A DNA stretch of 40,399 nt from an uncultured Oscillospiraceae bacterium (GTDB lineage Bacteria; Bacillota; Clostridia; Oscillospirales; Oscillospiraceae): NCBI GenBank assembly GCA_944385535.1, contig CALWXR010000024.1:1-40399 (forward strand). The letters run 5' to 3'. This document shows, piece by piece, positions 5,777 to 14,798 of this stretch. Below the pieces are notes generated by a model that was given only the letters and a program-made list of their open reading frames with translations, was not told the origin of the DNA and searched no databases. The position numbers were made by a program, and so were the translations under genes. Positions within the stretch are counted from its first letter, which is position 1. Each line of letters opens with the position of its first letter.

Positions 5777-8086
5777 ATGTTCGATCTCTACTCTACCGAA
5801 GCGTTTGAAGAAAAATACACCTACGCCGGTCATGATCTGGGCGCCACCTGGACGGAAAAAAAGACGGTTTTCCGGCTCTGGGCGCCCACCGCTCAGGAAG
5901 TAACCGTGAATCTGTACTGCAGCGGCGACGCCGGCGCGGAGGATTTGTTTGCCCATATATCCATGGAGCCAGACGTGAACGGCACCTGGGTGACCCAGTA
6001 TGAAGGCGACCTGAACGGCGTATACTACACCTATTCGGTGATCGTGGACGGCCAGCTGAACGAAGCCTGCGACCCCTATGCCAAAGCCGTGGGCGTCAAC
6101 GGAGAGCGGGCCATGGTCATTAATATGGCCGCAACCAATCCTGCCGGATGGGAGCGGGACCATGATCCCAACGCCGGACGGAACGTTACAGATCTGGTGC
6201 TTTACGAGCTTCACATCCGGGATCTTTCCATGCATCGCAGCGGCAACATTCAGCATAAGGGCAAATACCTGGGCCTTACGGAAACAGGCACCAAAACCAA
6301 GGGCGGCCACCCCACCGGTCTGGATCATATCAAGTCTTTGGGAATTACCCATGTGCATCTGCTTCCGGTTTTTGATTTTGGCTATACAGACGAGAAGCGG
6401 AGCAACCCTCAATTTAACTGGGGCTATGATCCGGTGAACTTCAACGCGCCGGAGGGCTCCTATTCCTCCGACCCCTACAACGGGGCAGTGCGGGTAAAGG
6501 AATTGAAGCAGGCGGTAAAAGCGCTCCACGATAACGGCATCAGCGTTGTGATGGATGTGGTATATAACCACGTTTACGAAGGGGATCATTTCTGCTTTAA
6601 TAAGATCGTGCCCGGGTATTTCAGTCGGACGGACTCCAGCGGCAGCTACTCCAACGGCTCCTGCTGCGGCAATGATACCGCTTCCGAGCGGAGTATGGTT
6701 CGCAAGTACATTGTGGACTCCGTAAATTTCTGGGCGGAAGAATACCACATTGACGGCTTCCGATTTGATCTGGTGGGCCTGATCGATACGCGCACCATCA
6801 ATGAGATCATGACCACCGTCCGCACGACCCATCCCAATGTGATCTTCTACGGAGAAGGCTGGAGCATGAATACCAAATTGACCAAGCCCGGGTTTGACCT
6901 GACCGTACAGACCAATTCCCCAAAGGTCCCCGGCTTTGCCTTTTTCAGCGATACCATCCGGGATCTGATGCGGGGATCGGTTTTTTACAATACCTCTCCC
7001 GGTTTTGTCACCGGCGCTTACTGCTCCAAGGACGAATTGGAGGCATGCTTCATGGGGGTTCCCCTGTGGGCCGCCCAGCCCAGCCAAAGTGTCAACTACG
7101 TTTCCTGTCATGATAATAACACCCTGTTTGACCGGATCTGTCTGGCGGCGCCGGAGGCCCCCCGGGATGTGCAGATCCGCATGAACAATCTGGCGGCGGC
7201 CTTCACCCTGTTGTCCCAGGGCATTCCCTTCTTCCAGGCCGGTGAAGAGATCCTGCGCACAAAGCCGGGTAAGAAGGGAGAAGTGGATCACAACAGCTAC
7301 CGCTCTTCGGACAAGGTAAATTCCCTGAAATGGGACACCCTGGATCATGAGGAGTACCAGCGCACGCTGCGCTATTACAAGGGCTTGATCGCCTTCCGAA
7401 AGGCCCATCCCGGCCTGCGCTATACCACCCGGGAACAGGTTTGGAAAAATGTCCATCCCATTCCCTGTGAGAATCCCCGGACGGTTGCCTTCCGGATTGA
7501 CGAGGGCACCCAGGAATTGTTTGCCATTTTCAATGCGGATACCCAGCCGGTGTCCGTTTCCCTGCCCGAGGGGCGTTGGAACGTCCATATCTGCGGTGAA
7601 GAAGCGGGCACCGAGGTGATTTCCGGCGTGTCCGGCATCGCGGACGTTCCTTCCATCTCCGCTATGGTTCTCAGCCGGAAAAAGACGGTGGATGTTGTGG
7701 CCGCGCTGCTTTGGGAGAAGGACAAATTTCTCATCTGCCAGCGGCCTGCCTGCAAGGTTCGGGGTATGCTCTGGGAATTTGTAGGCGGAAAAGTGGAGTA
7801 CGGTGAAACCATGGAGCAGGCCCTGAAACGGGAGTGCCGGGAGGAACTGGGCGTCAATGTGGACGTGGGAAACCGCTTTACCCAGGTCAATTACGAATAT
7901 CCGGATCTTCTCATCCGATTGACATTGTTCCACTGCACCATCCCCGAAGGCATTCCCCTGGCTCTGGAGCACTATGATCTGCGCTGGATTCATCCCAGCC
8001 AGACAGACGGCTATGAATTCTGCCCCGCGGATAAAGAGGTGCTCAAGGAAGTCAAGCGGCTGTACGGAAACAAGACCCCTCTGTAA
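5777..8086 (+). CDS. pulA: Type I pullulanase (GH13) fused to a C-terminal Nudix hydrolase domain
   Basis: This 769-residue protein begins with a CBM48-like module (about 12-115). A GH13 pullulanase catalytic domain follows: YELHIRDLS, FNWGYDP, D331 in GFRFDLVG (nucleophile), E360 in YGEGW (acid/base) and D446 in SCHDNNTLFD. It should cut alpha-1,6 branches of glycogen, starch or limit dextrins. No signal peptide is visible, so it probably works in the cytoplasm. After the pullulanase beta-sandwich (to about 633) comes a complete Nudix domain (about 637-769) related to MutT. Its box begins at G671 with every conserved G, E, R-E and E-E-x-G residue in place. There is no stop, restart or frameshift between the two parts. 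The two reactions (glucan debranching and nucleoside-diphosphate-X hydrolysis) have no obvious link. AAGGAG precedes the ATG by 12 bases. Confidence 0.93.
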   Translation: MFDLYSTEAFEEKYTYAGHDLGATWTEKKTVFRLWAPTAQEVTVNLYCSGDAGAEDLFAHISMEPDVNGTWVTQYEGDLNGVYYTYSVIVDGQLNEACDPYAKAVGVNGERAMVINMAATNPAGWERDHDPNAGRNVTDLVLYELHIRDLSMHRSGNIQHKGKYLGLTETGTKTKGGHPTGLDHIKSLGITHVHLLPVFDFGYTDEKRSNPQFNWGYDPVNFNAPEGSYSSDPYNGAVRVKELKQAVKALHDNGISVVMDVVYNHVYEGDHFCFNKIVPGYFSRTDSSGSYSNGSCCGNDTASERSMVRKYIVDSVNFWAEEYHIDGFRFDLVGLIDTRTINEIMTTVRTTHPNVIFYGEGWSMNTKLTKPGFDLTVQTNSPKVPGFAFFSDTIRDLMRGSVFYNTSPGFVTGAYCSKDELEACFMGVPLWAAQPSQSVNYVSCHDNNTLFDRICLAAPEAPRDVQIRMNNLAAAFTLLSQGIPFFQAGEEILRTKPGKKGEVDHNSYRSSDKVNSLKWDTLDHEEYQRTLRYYKGLIAFRKAHPGLRYTTREQVWKNVHPIPCENPRTVAFRIDEGTQELFAIFNADTQPVSVSLPEGRWNVHICGEEAGTEVISGVSGIADVPSISAMVLSRKKTVDVVAALLWEKDKFLICQRPACKVRGMLWEFVGGKVEYGETMEQALKRECREELGVNVDVGNRFTQVNYEYPDLLIRLTLFHCTIPEGIPLALEHYDLRWIHPSQTDGYEFCPADKEVLKEVKRLYGNKTPL

Positions 8087-8128
8087 TATCCCATTGGGAA
8101 TTGGGCATCCTACCAGAGGGTGATGATT

Positions 8129-8290
8129 TTGAAAAAGGATCGGGTAGAGACGGAGGACCTCCGTCTGGATCCGGAAAAGCGGATCTGTCCGGCTTTTGAC
8201 AGCTGCAGCATAAAAAAATTTTCCGCACCGGACCGAAAAGAGATGGGCGTATACGTCCTGGACAACTGTGCGGAAGAGCACATGATGTGA
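8129..8290 (+). CDS. Small hypothetical protein, cotranscribed with pulA
   Basis: A 53-residue frame starts at TTG (8129), eight bases after AGAGGG; an ATG at 8123 would add two residues but sits too close to that site. The product is charged and soluble, with three cysteines (ICPAFDSCS and DNCAEE) and no membrane segment. It lies 42 bases after pulA and is followed by a strong terminator, so it would be the last gene of that transcript. I recognise no family. Coding status rests on the ribosome site and operon position only. Confidence 0.45.
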   Translation: MKKDRVETEDLRLDPEKRICPAFDSCSIKKFSAPDRKEMGVYVLDNCAEEHMM

Positions 8291-8308
8291 ATGATACAAA
8301 AGAAGCAC

Positions 8309-8353
8309 GCCGCTGCCCTGGAAAAGCGCTTTCCAGGCAGCGGCATGCCTTTC
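8309..8353 (+). terminator. Terminator of the pullulanase transcript
   Basis: GCCGCTGC-C-CTGGAAA pairs with TTTCCAG-GCAGCGGC around an AGCGC loop: 15 base pairs with one bulged base. ATGCCTTTCTGTT follows. The stem is strong and the T-tract moderate. Confidence 0.65.
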
Positions 8354-8386
8354 TGTTGCAAAACCCACAAAATCAGGAAGCAGTTA

Positions 8387-8415
8387 TTGACATTTGCGTA
8401 CAAATTAACTATAAT
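8387..8415 (+). promoter_or_regulatory. Perfect-consensus vegetative promoter of the cytidylate-kinase-like gene
   Basis: TTGACA, exactly 17 bases, TATAAT: both hexamers match the sigma-A consensus completely. This predicts strong constitutive expression. Confidence 0.85.
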
Positions 8416-8458
8416 GTTGATATGAGAAGCACAAGCATTCTCGAAAGGAGGCCTATAT

Positions 8459-9082
8459 ATGGAAAAGAAAATCATCACCATCAGCCGTGAGTTCGGTTCC
8501 GGCGGCCGCACCGTGGGCCGCATGGTGGCAGAAAAGCTGGGCATCCCCTTCTATGATAAAGATTTGGTAGACCAGATCGCCATGGAATCCGGCTTCGCTC
8601 CCAAGTTCGTGGAAGAGCACGGCGAGCACTCTCCCGGCAGCAGCCTGTTCTCCTATGCCTTCGCCCCCCAGGGTGTTCCCGGGGTTATGAACGGCCTGTC
8701 CACCGCTGACTTTCTGTGGAATATTCAGTGCAGCGTGATTCTCCAGATTGCGGACAAGGGCCCCTGCGTGATCGTCGGACGGAACGCGGACTACATCCTG
8801 AAGGATCGTCCCGACGCGCTGCATGTGTACGTATTCGCCGATGTTCCCTTCCGTGCCGAGCGGATTGTCCGCCTGTACGGCGAAAGTGAAAAGTCTCCCG
8901 AAGCCCGTCTTAACGAAAAGGATAAGCGTCGCCGGGTGAATTATCAGCACTACACCGGCCGCACCTGGGGCCAGGCGCAGAACTACGACATCTGCCTGGA
9001 TACCGGCGTGTTAGGCATTGAGCAGTGCGTAGACATCGTATGCGGCATCGTAAAGCACTCCCAGGAAGAGCAAGCCAAATAA
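8459..9082 (+). CDS. Cytidylate-kinase-like family protein
   Basis: The 207-residue product starts ISREFGSGGRTVGRMVAEKLGIPFYDKDLV, with the phosphate-binding loop and fold of the cytidylate-kinase-like P-loop family. VIVGRNADYIL and the basic RLNEKDKRRRVNYQHYTGR segment match the nucleotide-binding and lid regions of that family. It is shorter than canonical Cmk, and members are usually distinct paralogues whose substrate is not established, so I do not call it cmk. AGGAGG lies at good distance from the ATG. The gene is monocistronic between a consensus promoter and a strong terminator. Confidence 0.88.
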   Translation: MEKKIITISREFGSGGRTVGRMVAEKLGIPFYDKDLVDQIAMESGFAPKFVEEHGEHSPGSSLFSYAFAPQGVPGVMNGLSTADFLWNIQCSVILQIADKGPCVIVGRNADYILKDRPDALHVYVFADVPFRAERIVRLYGESEKSPEARLNEKDKRRRVNYQHYTGRTWGQAQNYDICLDTGVLGIEQCVDIVCGIVKHSQEEQAK

Positions 9083-9098
9083 GCGCGTAAACACCTTT

Positions 9099-9130
9099 GC
9101 CCTGCACTTTACAGTGCAGGGCAATTTTTT
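9099..9130. terminator. Bidirectional terminator between convergent genes
   Basis: GCCCTGCACT and AGTGCAGGGC form a perfect 10-bp stem with a TTAC loop, followed on the + strand by AATTTTTT. It ends the + gene and lies beyond the stop of the converging minus-strand DUF4317 gene. Confidence 0.85.
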
Positions 9131-9143
9131 AGGCTTGTTACGG

Positions 9144-10301
9144 TCAAACCGCAGCTCCCTCTTTCTGTGTGTCGGGAATATGGATGTTCACGCCGTTGAC
9201 CTCCACATCCTCATCGGCGCAGATCATGATATACTTGACGCCGCCGATGATCCTGGTCTCAATCAGATCGCTTCTGGTGGGATCCAACTTGATCACCACG
9301 TCCGGCGTCTTGACCTCAAAATGCTTGCTGTCGATGATATTCTTGGGATGCAGCTCCGCTTCAAAGCCGAACGCCTGGTCATAGTCCACGCTGAACTTGG
9401 CAATGTGCTCCTGGGAAACGCCCGTGCTTGCCAGGATCTCCTTGATCTCCTCCTTGGAGATCATCAGCGGATCCGGCACCTTGCTTTCCTTGTGGAGTTC
9501 AATGCGCTGGCAAAGCTGGTCATGAACGGTCTGGACCACATCCAGGCTGCACTCATCCGCCAGAGAGGTGGTCAGCAGAGCTTCAAAGGACTTTTTCTGT
9601 TCCTCGGCGGGCTGGGGGACCGGGGTATTGAATATGGCTTCGATCATGGCGTCCTGACTGGCCTTAATGTCCCGGGTGTAGTACAGGGCGTTATAGATGT
9701 TGGTGGAGCGGTTGTCAAAGGCCGGGAAGAGAAAGCCCAGGGCGGGAGCGGAAACCATCTGGTGCATGGCCCCGTCATGGAACAGCTTCTCTTCCGGCAC
9801 ATAGTGGAGGTTGGCTTTGGTCTCCTTCACCGGGCAGATGGTGCAGATCAGGTAGGTGTAGGTTTCCTCGGACTGATCCTTCTGGAAGGAGTCATCCTTT
9901 GCCTTAAAGGGCACGTCATAGCTGTCGCAGCCCAGCAGGATCAGGTAATTGCCCTCCATTACCACGGATTCAATCACCTTCTGATAAAAGGCGTTCAGCA
10001 GTTCCTCGTCCTTCAGCCGGGTCTCCCGCAGATCCATCAGCAGCTTATGCTCCGGAGAGGAAGCCACCTGAGCGGTTTTGAAGGTGATATCAATTAAGTT
10101 TCTCCCCAGGCCGCCGGACAGAGTGCGCCGAAGCAGAGCGAAATACTTGTCCGACTCGTTCTCCAGCATGATCCCGGTGGACTGGCGGAACTGGGTAATG
10201 ATCTCCTTATTCTCGTTCACATAGCAGCCGTAAATGGCGGTGATATTGCTGCGATCCCGGCGCAAATGCCGCCGGATCTCGCCGATTTCCTTATCGTTCA
10301 T
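9144..10301 (-). CDS. DUF4317 family protein
   Basis: The 385-residue product matches the DUF4317 family of Clostridia along its length. It opens with MNDKEIGEIRRHLRRDRSNI, continues with the ICTICPVKE and FLFPAFDNRSTNIYNALYY segments, and has a beta-rich C-terminus ending NIHIPDTQ. No signal peptide, membrane segment or catalytic motif is visible. The function of the family is unknown. GCGAGG lies upstream of the ATG at normal spacing. It is monocistronic with its own promoter. Confidence 0.9.
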   Translation of the reverse strand: MNDKEIGEIRRHLRRDRSNITAIYGCYVNENKEIITQFRQSTGIMLENESDKYFALLRRTLSGGLGRNLIDITFKTAQVASSPEHKLLMDLRETRLKDEELLNAFYQKVIESVVMEGNYLILLGCDSYDVPFKAKDDSFQKDQSEETYTYLICTICPVKETKANLHYVPEEKLFHDGAMHQMVSAPALGFLFPAFDNRSTNIYNALYYTRDIKASQDAMIEAIFNTPVPQPAEEQKKSFEALLTTSLADECSLDVVQTVHDQLCQRIELHKESKVPDPLMISKEEIKEILASTGVSQEHIAKFSVDYDQAFGFEAELHPKNIIDSKHFEVKTPDVVIKLDPTRSDLIETRIIGGVKYIMICADEDVEVNGVNIHIPDTQKEGAAV

Positions 10302-10325
10302 GTTGTTACCTCGCTTAAAAGAAAA

Positions 10326-10345
10326 AATACCCGGGTATTATACCA
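10326..10345 (-). promoter_or_regulatory. Promoter of the DUF4317 gene with a 14-bp palindrome
   Basis: On the minus strand TGGTATAAT is an extended -10 (TATAAT at 10337-10342). It overlaps the perfect palindrome AATACCCGGGTATT (10326-10339), which would cover the transcription start. That placement fits an operator, but no regulator can be named. Confidence 0.5.
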
Positions 10346-10391
10346 TAGGCATGGAAAAAAATCCAGCGCAAATGAAAACCAACACATGAAT

Positions 10392-10414
10392 AAAGAGGGG
10401 TGGCGCCCCTCTTT
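10392..10414 (-). terminator. Terminator of the recA-containing operon
   Basis: Directly after the lipoprotein stop codon the minus strand reads AAAGAGGGGC-GCCA-CCCCTCTTTATT, a GC stem with A/T flanks. It is T-rich on both strands and so may work both ways. Confidence 0.75.
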
Positions 10415-11182
10415 TTACTCTGTCAATGGAACAAAGGGAATCTGAACGCTTGCATAGGCGCTTTCGATTTGGTTGAACTCCTCCTCGGTAATGGCCTCCG
10501 GCTCGCTCTGCTCCCCTTGACGGCGGAACCAGGGGCTGTCGTAGTTGGCTTCGTAGTCCAGTTCCAGACCGTCCACCCATTCCAGCTCCCCGCCGTTCCA
10601 GCGGTAAAATGTAATATAGGAATAGGCAGCGCTGCCGGAGCCCCGGTTGATGATCCCATTGTCCTCCGTCAGCTGATAGCTGATCCGCTCAAAGCCGGAC
10701 AGCACCCATTGCAGTTCCTCCCCGTTCAGCGCGTACAAATCGTAGATCACATTGCCGTCGGTGACGATCATCTCCTGTACGCCGTCTCCGTCCAGATCCA
10801 GGAAACAATATCCGATGCTCTGCTGGTCAGGCAGGAACGACACCAAAAGGCTCAATTGGGCCTGCTGGCACTGCTCGGGAGTCCACTGCTCCGCTATGGC
10901 TTTTGCGTACAGCTCCAGCTGCTCCTGATAGGCCGGAGGAATCGGGTCCTCTTCCCGGATTGCTTCTGTGGTTTCCGGGACTGTCTGCCTGGTCTGCTCC
11001 GGTTCTTCCTGGACGGGCTGGGTAGTCGTCTGCACAGTTTCCGCCGTTTCCGTCTCTGCGGTTGTCTGGGGAGGCTGCGTCTGCTCCGGTTGGGCGTTGC
11101 TGCTTTCACAGCCGCACAGCAGGCCGGCCAGCAGCACCGCGCAAATCAGCCATTGTCTGCTTTTCATCGCAAAACCCTTCAT
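10415..11182 (-). CDS. Secreted lipoprotein with a DxDGDG motif, last gene of the recA operon
   Basis: The 255-residue product has a lipoprotein signal ending LLCGC and a Thr/Glu/Gln-rich linker (about residues 28-80). A compact domain follows with CFLDLDGDGVQEMIV, a D-x-D-x-D-G-x-x-E calcium-loop motif. TGGAGG is eight bases before the ATG at 11182; a second ATG five codons in has no such site. It begins 19 bases after pgsA and ends at the operon terminator. Architecture is shared with the lipoproteins at 378-1262 and 18814-20133. The role is unknown; surface or stress sensing are guesses only. Confidence 0.85.
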   Translation of the reverse strand: MKGFAMKSRQWLICAVLLAGLLCGCESSNAQPEQTQPPQTTAETETAETVQTTTQPVQEEPEQTRQTVPETTEAIREEDPIPPAYQEQLELYAKAIAEQWTPEQCQQAQLSLLVSFLPDQQSIGYCFLDLDGDGVQEMIVTDGNVIYDLYALNGEELQWVLSGFERISYQLTEDNGIINRGSGSAAYSYITFYRWNGGELEWVDGLELDYEANYDSPWFRRQGEQSEPEAITEEEFNQIESAYASVQIPFVPLTE

Positions 11183-11201
11183 GAATCATTCCTCCAAGAA
11201 A

Positions 11202-11735
11202 TCAATCCGGCAGCAGGCACTTCCAGTTCTGAACGAAATACTCGGCGCCGGAATACAAGGTGGTCACCACAATGACGGCGATGACGATGGTATTGAGCAC
11301 CTGGATCCCGGGCAGGGCCATCATAACGCAAAGGCCCACCATGGTACTGGCGGTCTTTACCTTACCGCTCCAACCGGCGGCAATCACATTGCCCTTCTGG
11401 ACAGCCACCAGCCGCAGTCCGGTGACGGCGAATTCCCGGGTAAGCACGATCATCAGCGCCCAGGCGGGGAACGCGCCCCACTCACAGAACATGGTCATGG
11501 CGGCGATCACCAGCAGCTTATCCGCCAGGGGATCCAGGAACTTGCCGAAGTCAGTGGTCTGGTTATAGTGCCGGGCAATGTAGCCGTCCACAAAGTCCGT
11601 CAGGCTGGCAATGATAAAAATTGCCAGTGAGATGTACATCCACATGCCGCTCTCGCCGCCGGATAAGTACATGGTCACCATGAACACGGGAATCATGGCC
11701 ACCCGCACAAGGGTAATTTTACTTGCTAAGGTCAT
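11202..11735 (-). CDS. pgsA: CDP-diacylglycerol-glycerol-3-phosphate 3-phosphatidyltransferase
   Basis: PgsA makes phosphatidylglycerol phosphate from CDP-diacylglycerol and glycerol-3-phosphate, the committed step to phosphatidylglycerol and cardiolipin. The 177-residue polytopic membrane protein has the complete CDP-alcohol phosphotransferase signature: D47, D50-G51, A54-R55, G64, D68 and D72 within the DFVDGYIAR...GKFLDPLADK region. Length is normal. It overlaps the end of rimO by four bases, indicating translational coupling. Confidence 0.96.
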   Translation of the reverse strand: MTLASKITLVRVAMIPVFMVTMYLSGGESGMWMYISLAIFIIASLTDFVDGYIARHYNQTTDFGKFLDPLADKLLVIAAMTMFCEWGAFPAWALMIVLTREFAVTGLRLVAVQKGNVIAAGWSGKVKTASTMVGLCVMMALPGIQVLNTIVIAVIVVTTLYSGAEYFVQNWKCLLPD

Positions 11736-13066
11736 GCTTTTTCCTCCATAACATAGCCGGACAGATCCCCGTCTGTACAGCCGTCAATTCTTACGGTAAC
11801 GAACATCCCCTCCCGGAGAGGTTCCTCCGAAGCGATCCACACCCGGCCGTCAATGTCGGGAGAATCCCCATAGGTTCTGCCATAAAACTGCTGGTATTCC
11901 TGGTCAAAGCCATCCACCAGCACCTCCACTTCCCGGCCGATCATGGCGGCGTTGTAATCGTCCATGATCTGGGACTGAAGCATTTCAATGTGTTCCGCCC
12001 GCTTTACCGCCACTTCCTTGTCAACATGCTCCATTTCCGCGGCGGGGGTTCCCTCCTCCGGGGAGAAGGCAAAGGCCCCTACCCGCTCCAGCCGCTGCTC
12101 CCGCAGGAATTGGCACAGCTCCTGGAACTCCTCCTCCCCTTCTCCGGGCAGGCCGGTGATAAGGCTGGTGCGGATCACCAGGCCGGGGATCCGCTGCCGA
12201 AGCTTCTCAAAGAGCGCTCTCAGAAACGCGCCGTCTCCCCGGCGGTTCATCCGCTTCAGAATCTTGCTGTTGCAGTGCTGAATGGGAATGTCCAGATACT
12301 TGACGATCTTCGGCTCAGCGGCCATCACGTCCATCAATTCCTCGTCGATCTCATCGGGATACACATAATGCACCCGGATCCAGTGGAGCTTCTCAATCCG
12401 GCAAAGCTGCCGCAGCAACTCCGGAAGGAGCCGCTTGTGGCCGGGCAAATCCGTGCCGTAGCGGCTGGTATCCTGGGCAACCACGATCAGCTCCTTCACG
12501 CCGCTGTCCGCCAGCGTTCTGGCTTCATACAGCACGTCATCCATCTGCCGGGAGCGGTACTTGCCCCGCAGAGAGGGAATGACGCAGTAGGCGCACCGGT
12601 TGTCGCATCCCTCCGCAATTTTAAGGAAGGCGTAATGCTCCGGGGTAGTGAGGATCCGGCCGGTCTCCTGCTCCGGCGCGTCAATGGATCCGAAGTCCGC
12701 TACCTGCCCATCTTCCATCAGCTTTTCAATGGCGGGGACGATCTGGGTGTAGCTGCCGGTACCCAGGATGCCGTCCACCTCCGGCATTTCCTTCAGGATC
12801 TCCTGCTGATACCGCTGGGAAAGGCAGCCGGTGACCAGGATCTTGCCCACCAGCCCCTGGTCTTTCAGGGCGGCGGTTTGCAGAATATAGTCAATGGCTT
12901 CCGACTGGGCGGATTCAATAAATCCGCAGGTGTTGATTACCACCACATCGCTGCCCACGATATCGCTTTTTACCGTATGTCCGGCTTCCTGGACGCGGTA
13001 CATCATCCGCTCGCAGTCCACCTGGTTCTTGGCACAGCCAAGGGAAATAAATCCGATATTTGCCAT
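11732..13066 (-). CDS. rimO: Ribosomal protein S12 methylthiotransferase RimO
   Basis: RimO is a radical-SAM enzyme that adds a methylthio group to a conserved aspartate of ribosomal protein S12. The 444-residue protein shows the N-terminal UPF0004 domain beginning IGFISLGCAKNQVDCE, the radical-SAM cluster motif CDNRCAYCVIP, and a C-terminal TRAM domain around VEVLVDGFDQEYQQFYGR. The long conserved tract GCDNRCAYCVIPSLRGKYRS is typical of RimO rather than MiaB. It lies four bases after recX and overlaps pgsA; a rimO-pgsA pair is common in Firmicutes. Confidence 0.97.
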   Translation of the reverse strand: MANIGFISLGCAKNQVDCERMMYRVQEAGHTVKSDIVGSDVVVINTCGFIESAQSEAIDYILQTAALKDQGLVGKILVTGCLSQRYQQEILKEMPEVDGILGTGSYTQIVPAIEKLMEDGQVADFGSIDAPEQETGRILTTPEHYAFLKIAEGCDNRCAYCVIPSLRGKYRSRQMDDVLYEARTLADSGVKELIVVAQDTSRYGTDLPGHKRLLPELLRQLCRIEKLHWIRVHYVYPDEIDEELMDVMAAEPKIVKYLDIPIQHCNSKILKRMNRRGDGAFLRALFEKLRQRIPGLVIRTSLITGLPGEGEEEFQELCQFLREQRLERVGAFAFSPEEGTPAAEMEHVDKEVAVKRAEHIEMLQSQIMDDYNAAMIGREVEVLVDGFDQEYQQFYGRTYGDSPDIDGRVWIASEEPLREGMFVTVRIDGCTDGDLSGYVMEEKA

Positions 13067-13070
13067 AGTG

Positions 13071-13700
13071 TCAGTATTCCTCCATGAATTCCTCTGAATC
13101 CAATGAGATCTCGCTCAGCGCTTTTCGTATTTGGCCGTAGCTGTGTCCCCGGCGCAGCAGGGCGTCCACCGCCCGCTTGACCTGCTTTTCATCGGCGCTG
13201 TCCTTCAGACGATTTTGCAGAAACTCCCGGATCCGATCCTGCTGGTCAGGATAGCCTGCCAGAGCTTCCTCCCAAAACTGCCTGGGGATCCGCTTTTCAT
13301 ACAGGGCCTGCTTGGCTCGCCGCACACCGTAGCCTTTATAGATGCAGGAACGAACCACCTGTTCCGCCGTGGCCCGGTCGTCTACCAGGTGAAGCTGCTC
13401 CATCCATTCCACCGCTTCCCGGGCTTGATCCGGATCCTCTCCCTTTCTTACCAGCCGCTGCTCCAGGTCGTTTCTGGATACGCTGGTGGCAGACACGATC
13501 CGCACCGCCCGCATTTTGGCGGACATTTTTCCGGCCGCCTCCCGCAGACGGTTTACCTCCTCATCCTCCAGCTCCTTGCCGGGGTAAAGGCCGAAATCCT
13601 CCACCGTCTGGCGGTACAATCCCATTTTCGTCCCGTCCTCAAAGGTGGCCCAATATCGGCCCGCCCGATCCGGGGTGGTTTTCAGAGAATCAAGTCTCAT
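13071..13700 (-). CDS. recX: Regulatory protein RecX
   Basis: RecX binds RecA filaments and modulates recombinase activity. The 209-residue product has the three-helix repeats of the family: [39 protein letters not shown] and [17 protein letters not shown] chose the ATG at 13700, which overlaps the recA stop by 11 bases; an in-frame TTG at 13706 is possible. The overlap means recX is translated by coupling to recA, as in many bacteria. Confidence 0.93.
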   Translation of the reverse strand: MRLDSLKTTPDRAGRYWATFEDGTKMGLYRQTVEDFGLYPGKELEDEEVNRLREAAGKMSAKMRAVRIVSATSVSRNDLEQRLVRKGEDPDQAREAVEWMEQLHLVDDRATAEQVVRSCIYKGYGVRRAKQALYEKRIPRQFWEEALAGYPDQQDRIREFLQNRLKDSADEKQVKRAVDALLRRGHSYGQIRKALSEISLDSEEFMEEY

Positions 13701-14796
13701 CGTCAAAGTCGTCGGCGCTGACGGTCACAGCCCGTTCCGCCGCCTTAGCGGGAGCCTTGGGCGCGCCGCCGTTCAGCTTCCACAGGTTTTCACGCACCTG
13801 GGCTTCCACCTTCTCGGCGATCTCAGGATTGGCAATCAGATACTCCTTCACGGAATTGGCGCCCTGACCGATGCGCTCGTCGCCCATGCTGAACCAGCTG
13901 CCGCTTTTCTGGATAATATCCATCTGCACCGCCAGATCCACCAGCTCTCCCCACTTGGAAATGCCCTGGCCGTACATGATCTCAAACACCGCTTCCCGGA
14001 AGGGAGGGGCCACCTTATTTTTGACCACCTTAACCCGGGTCTTGTTGCCGATCACATTGCCGCCTTCCTTGATGGACTCCACACGGCGGACATCCAGACG
14101 GACGGAGGCGTAGAATTTCAGCGCGTTGCCGCCGGTGGTGGTCTCCGGATTGCCGTACATAACGCCGATCTTCATACGCAGCTGATTGATAAAAATAACC
14201 ACGCAGTTGGTCTTGGAAATGGTGCCGGCCAGCTTCCGCAGAGCCTGGGACATAAGCCGTGCCTGCAGGCCCACGAAGGTATCGCCCATCTCTCCCTCGA
14301 TCTCCTGCTTGGGCACCAGAGCGGCTACCGAGTCCACCACCACCGCGTCCACCGCGCCGGAGCGTACCAACGCGTCGGTGATCTCCAGGGCCTGCTCGCC
14401 GGTGTCCGGCTGAGAGACCAGCAAATTGTCCGTATCCACCCCCAGGGCGGCGGCGTATACCGGATCCAGGGCGTGCTCCGCGTCCACGAAGGCCACTTCC
14501 CCGCCCCGCTTCTGGGCTTCCGCCAGAATGTGCAGCGCCAGGGTGGTCTTACCGGAAGATTCCGGCCCGTAGATCTCGATAATCCGTCCCTTGGGCACGC
14601 CGCCGATGCCCAGAGCCGCATCCAGGGCCAGGGAACCGGTGGGGATCGCCTCCACATTCATTTCAGGCCGGTCCCCCAGGCGCATCACCGTACCCTTGCC
14701 GAAGCTCTTATCGATCTGAGCAAGCGCCGTCTGTAAAGCCTTTTTCTTATCCGAAGCGGGCGTGGGCGCTTCATAAACCGTTTTTTTCGTAGCCAT
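13690..14796 (-). CDS. recA: Recombinase RecA
   Basis: RecA forms ATP-dependent filaments on single-stranded DNA, drives homologous recombination and triggers the SOS response. The 368-residue protein has Walker A GPESSGKT (77-84), Walker [10 protein letters not shown], the [23 protein letters not shown] segment (L2 loop) and an acidic C-terminal tail DDFDDET. Length is slightly above the usual 340-350 because of an alanine/lysine-rich linker before the tail. It lies two bases from prmC inside a long operon. I did not find an obvious LexA box immediately upstream, consistent with transcription from a distant promoter. Confidence 0.98.
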   Translation of the reverse strand: MATKKTVYEAPTPASDKKKALQTALAQIDKSFGKGTVMRLGDRPEMNVEAIPTGSLALDAALGIGGVPKGRIIEIYGPESSGKTTLALHILAEAQKRGGEVAFVDAEHALDPVYAAALGVDTDNLLVSQPDTGEQALEITDALVRSGAVDAVVVDSVAALVPKQEIEGEMGDTFVGLQARLMSQALRKLAGTISKTNCVVIFINQLRMKIGVMYGNPETTTGGNALKFYASVRLDVRRVESIKEGGNVIGNKTRVKVVKNKVAPPFREAVFEIMYGQGISKWGELVDLAVQMDIIQKSGSWFSMGDERIGQGANSVKEYLIANPEIAEKVEAQVRENLWKLNGGAPKAPAKAAERAVTVSADDFDDET

Positions 14797-14798
14797 GT

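Noticed and set aside
5768-8368. 866-codon open frame antisense to the pullulanase gene
   Set aside because: It is a GC-rich shadow frame: it has no ribosome site, its composition is not protein-like, and the sense frame has clear catalytic motifs.
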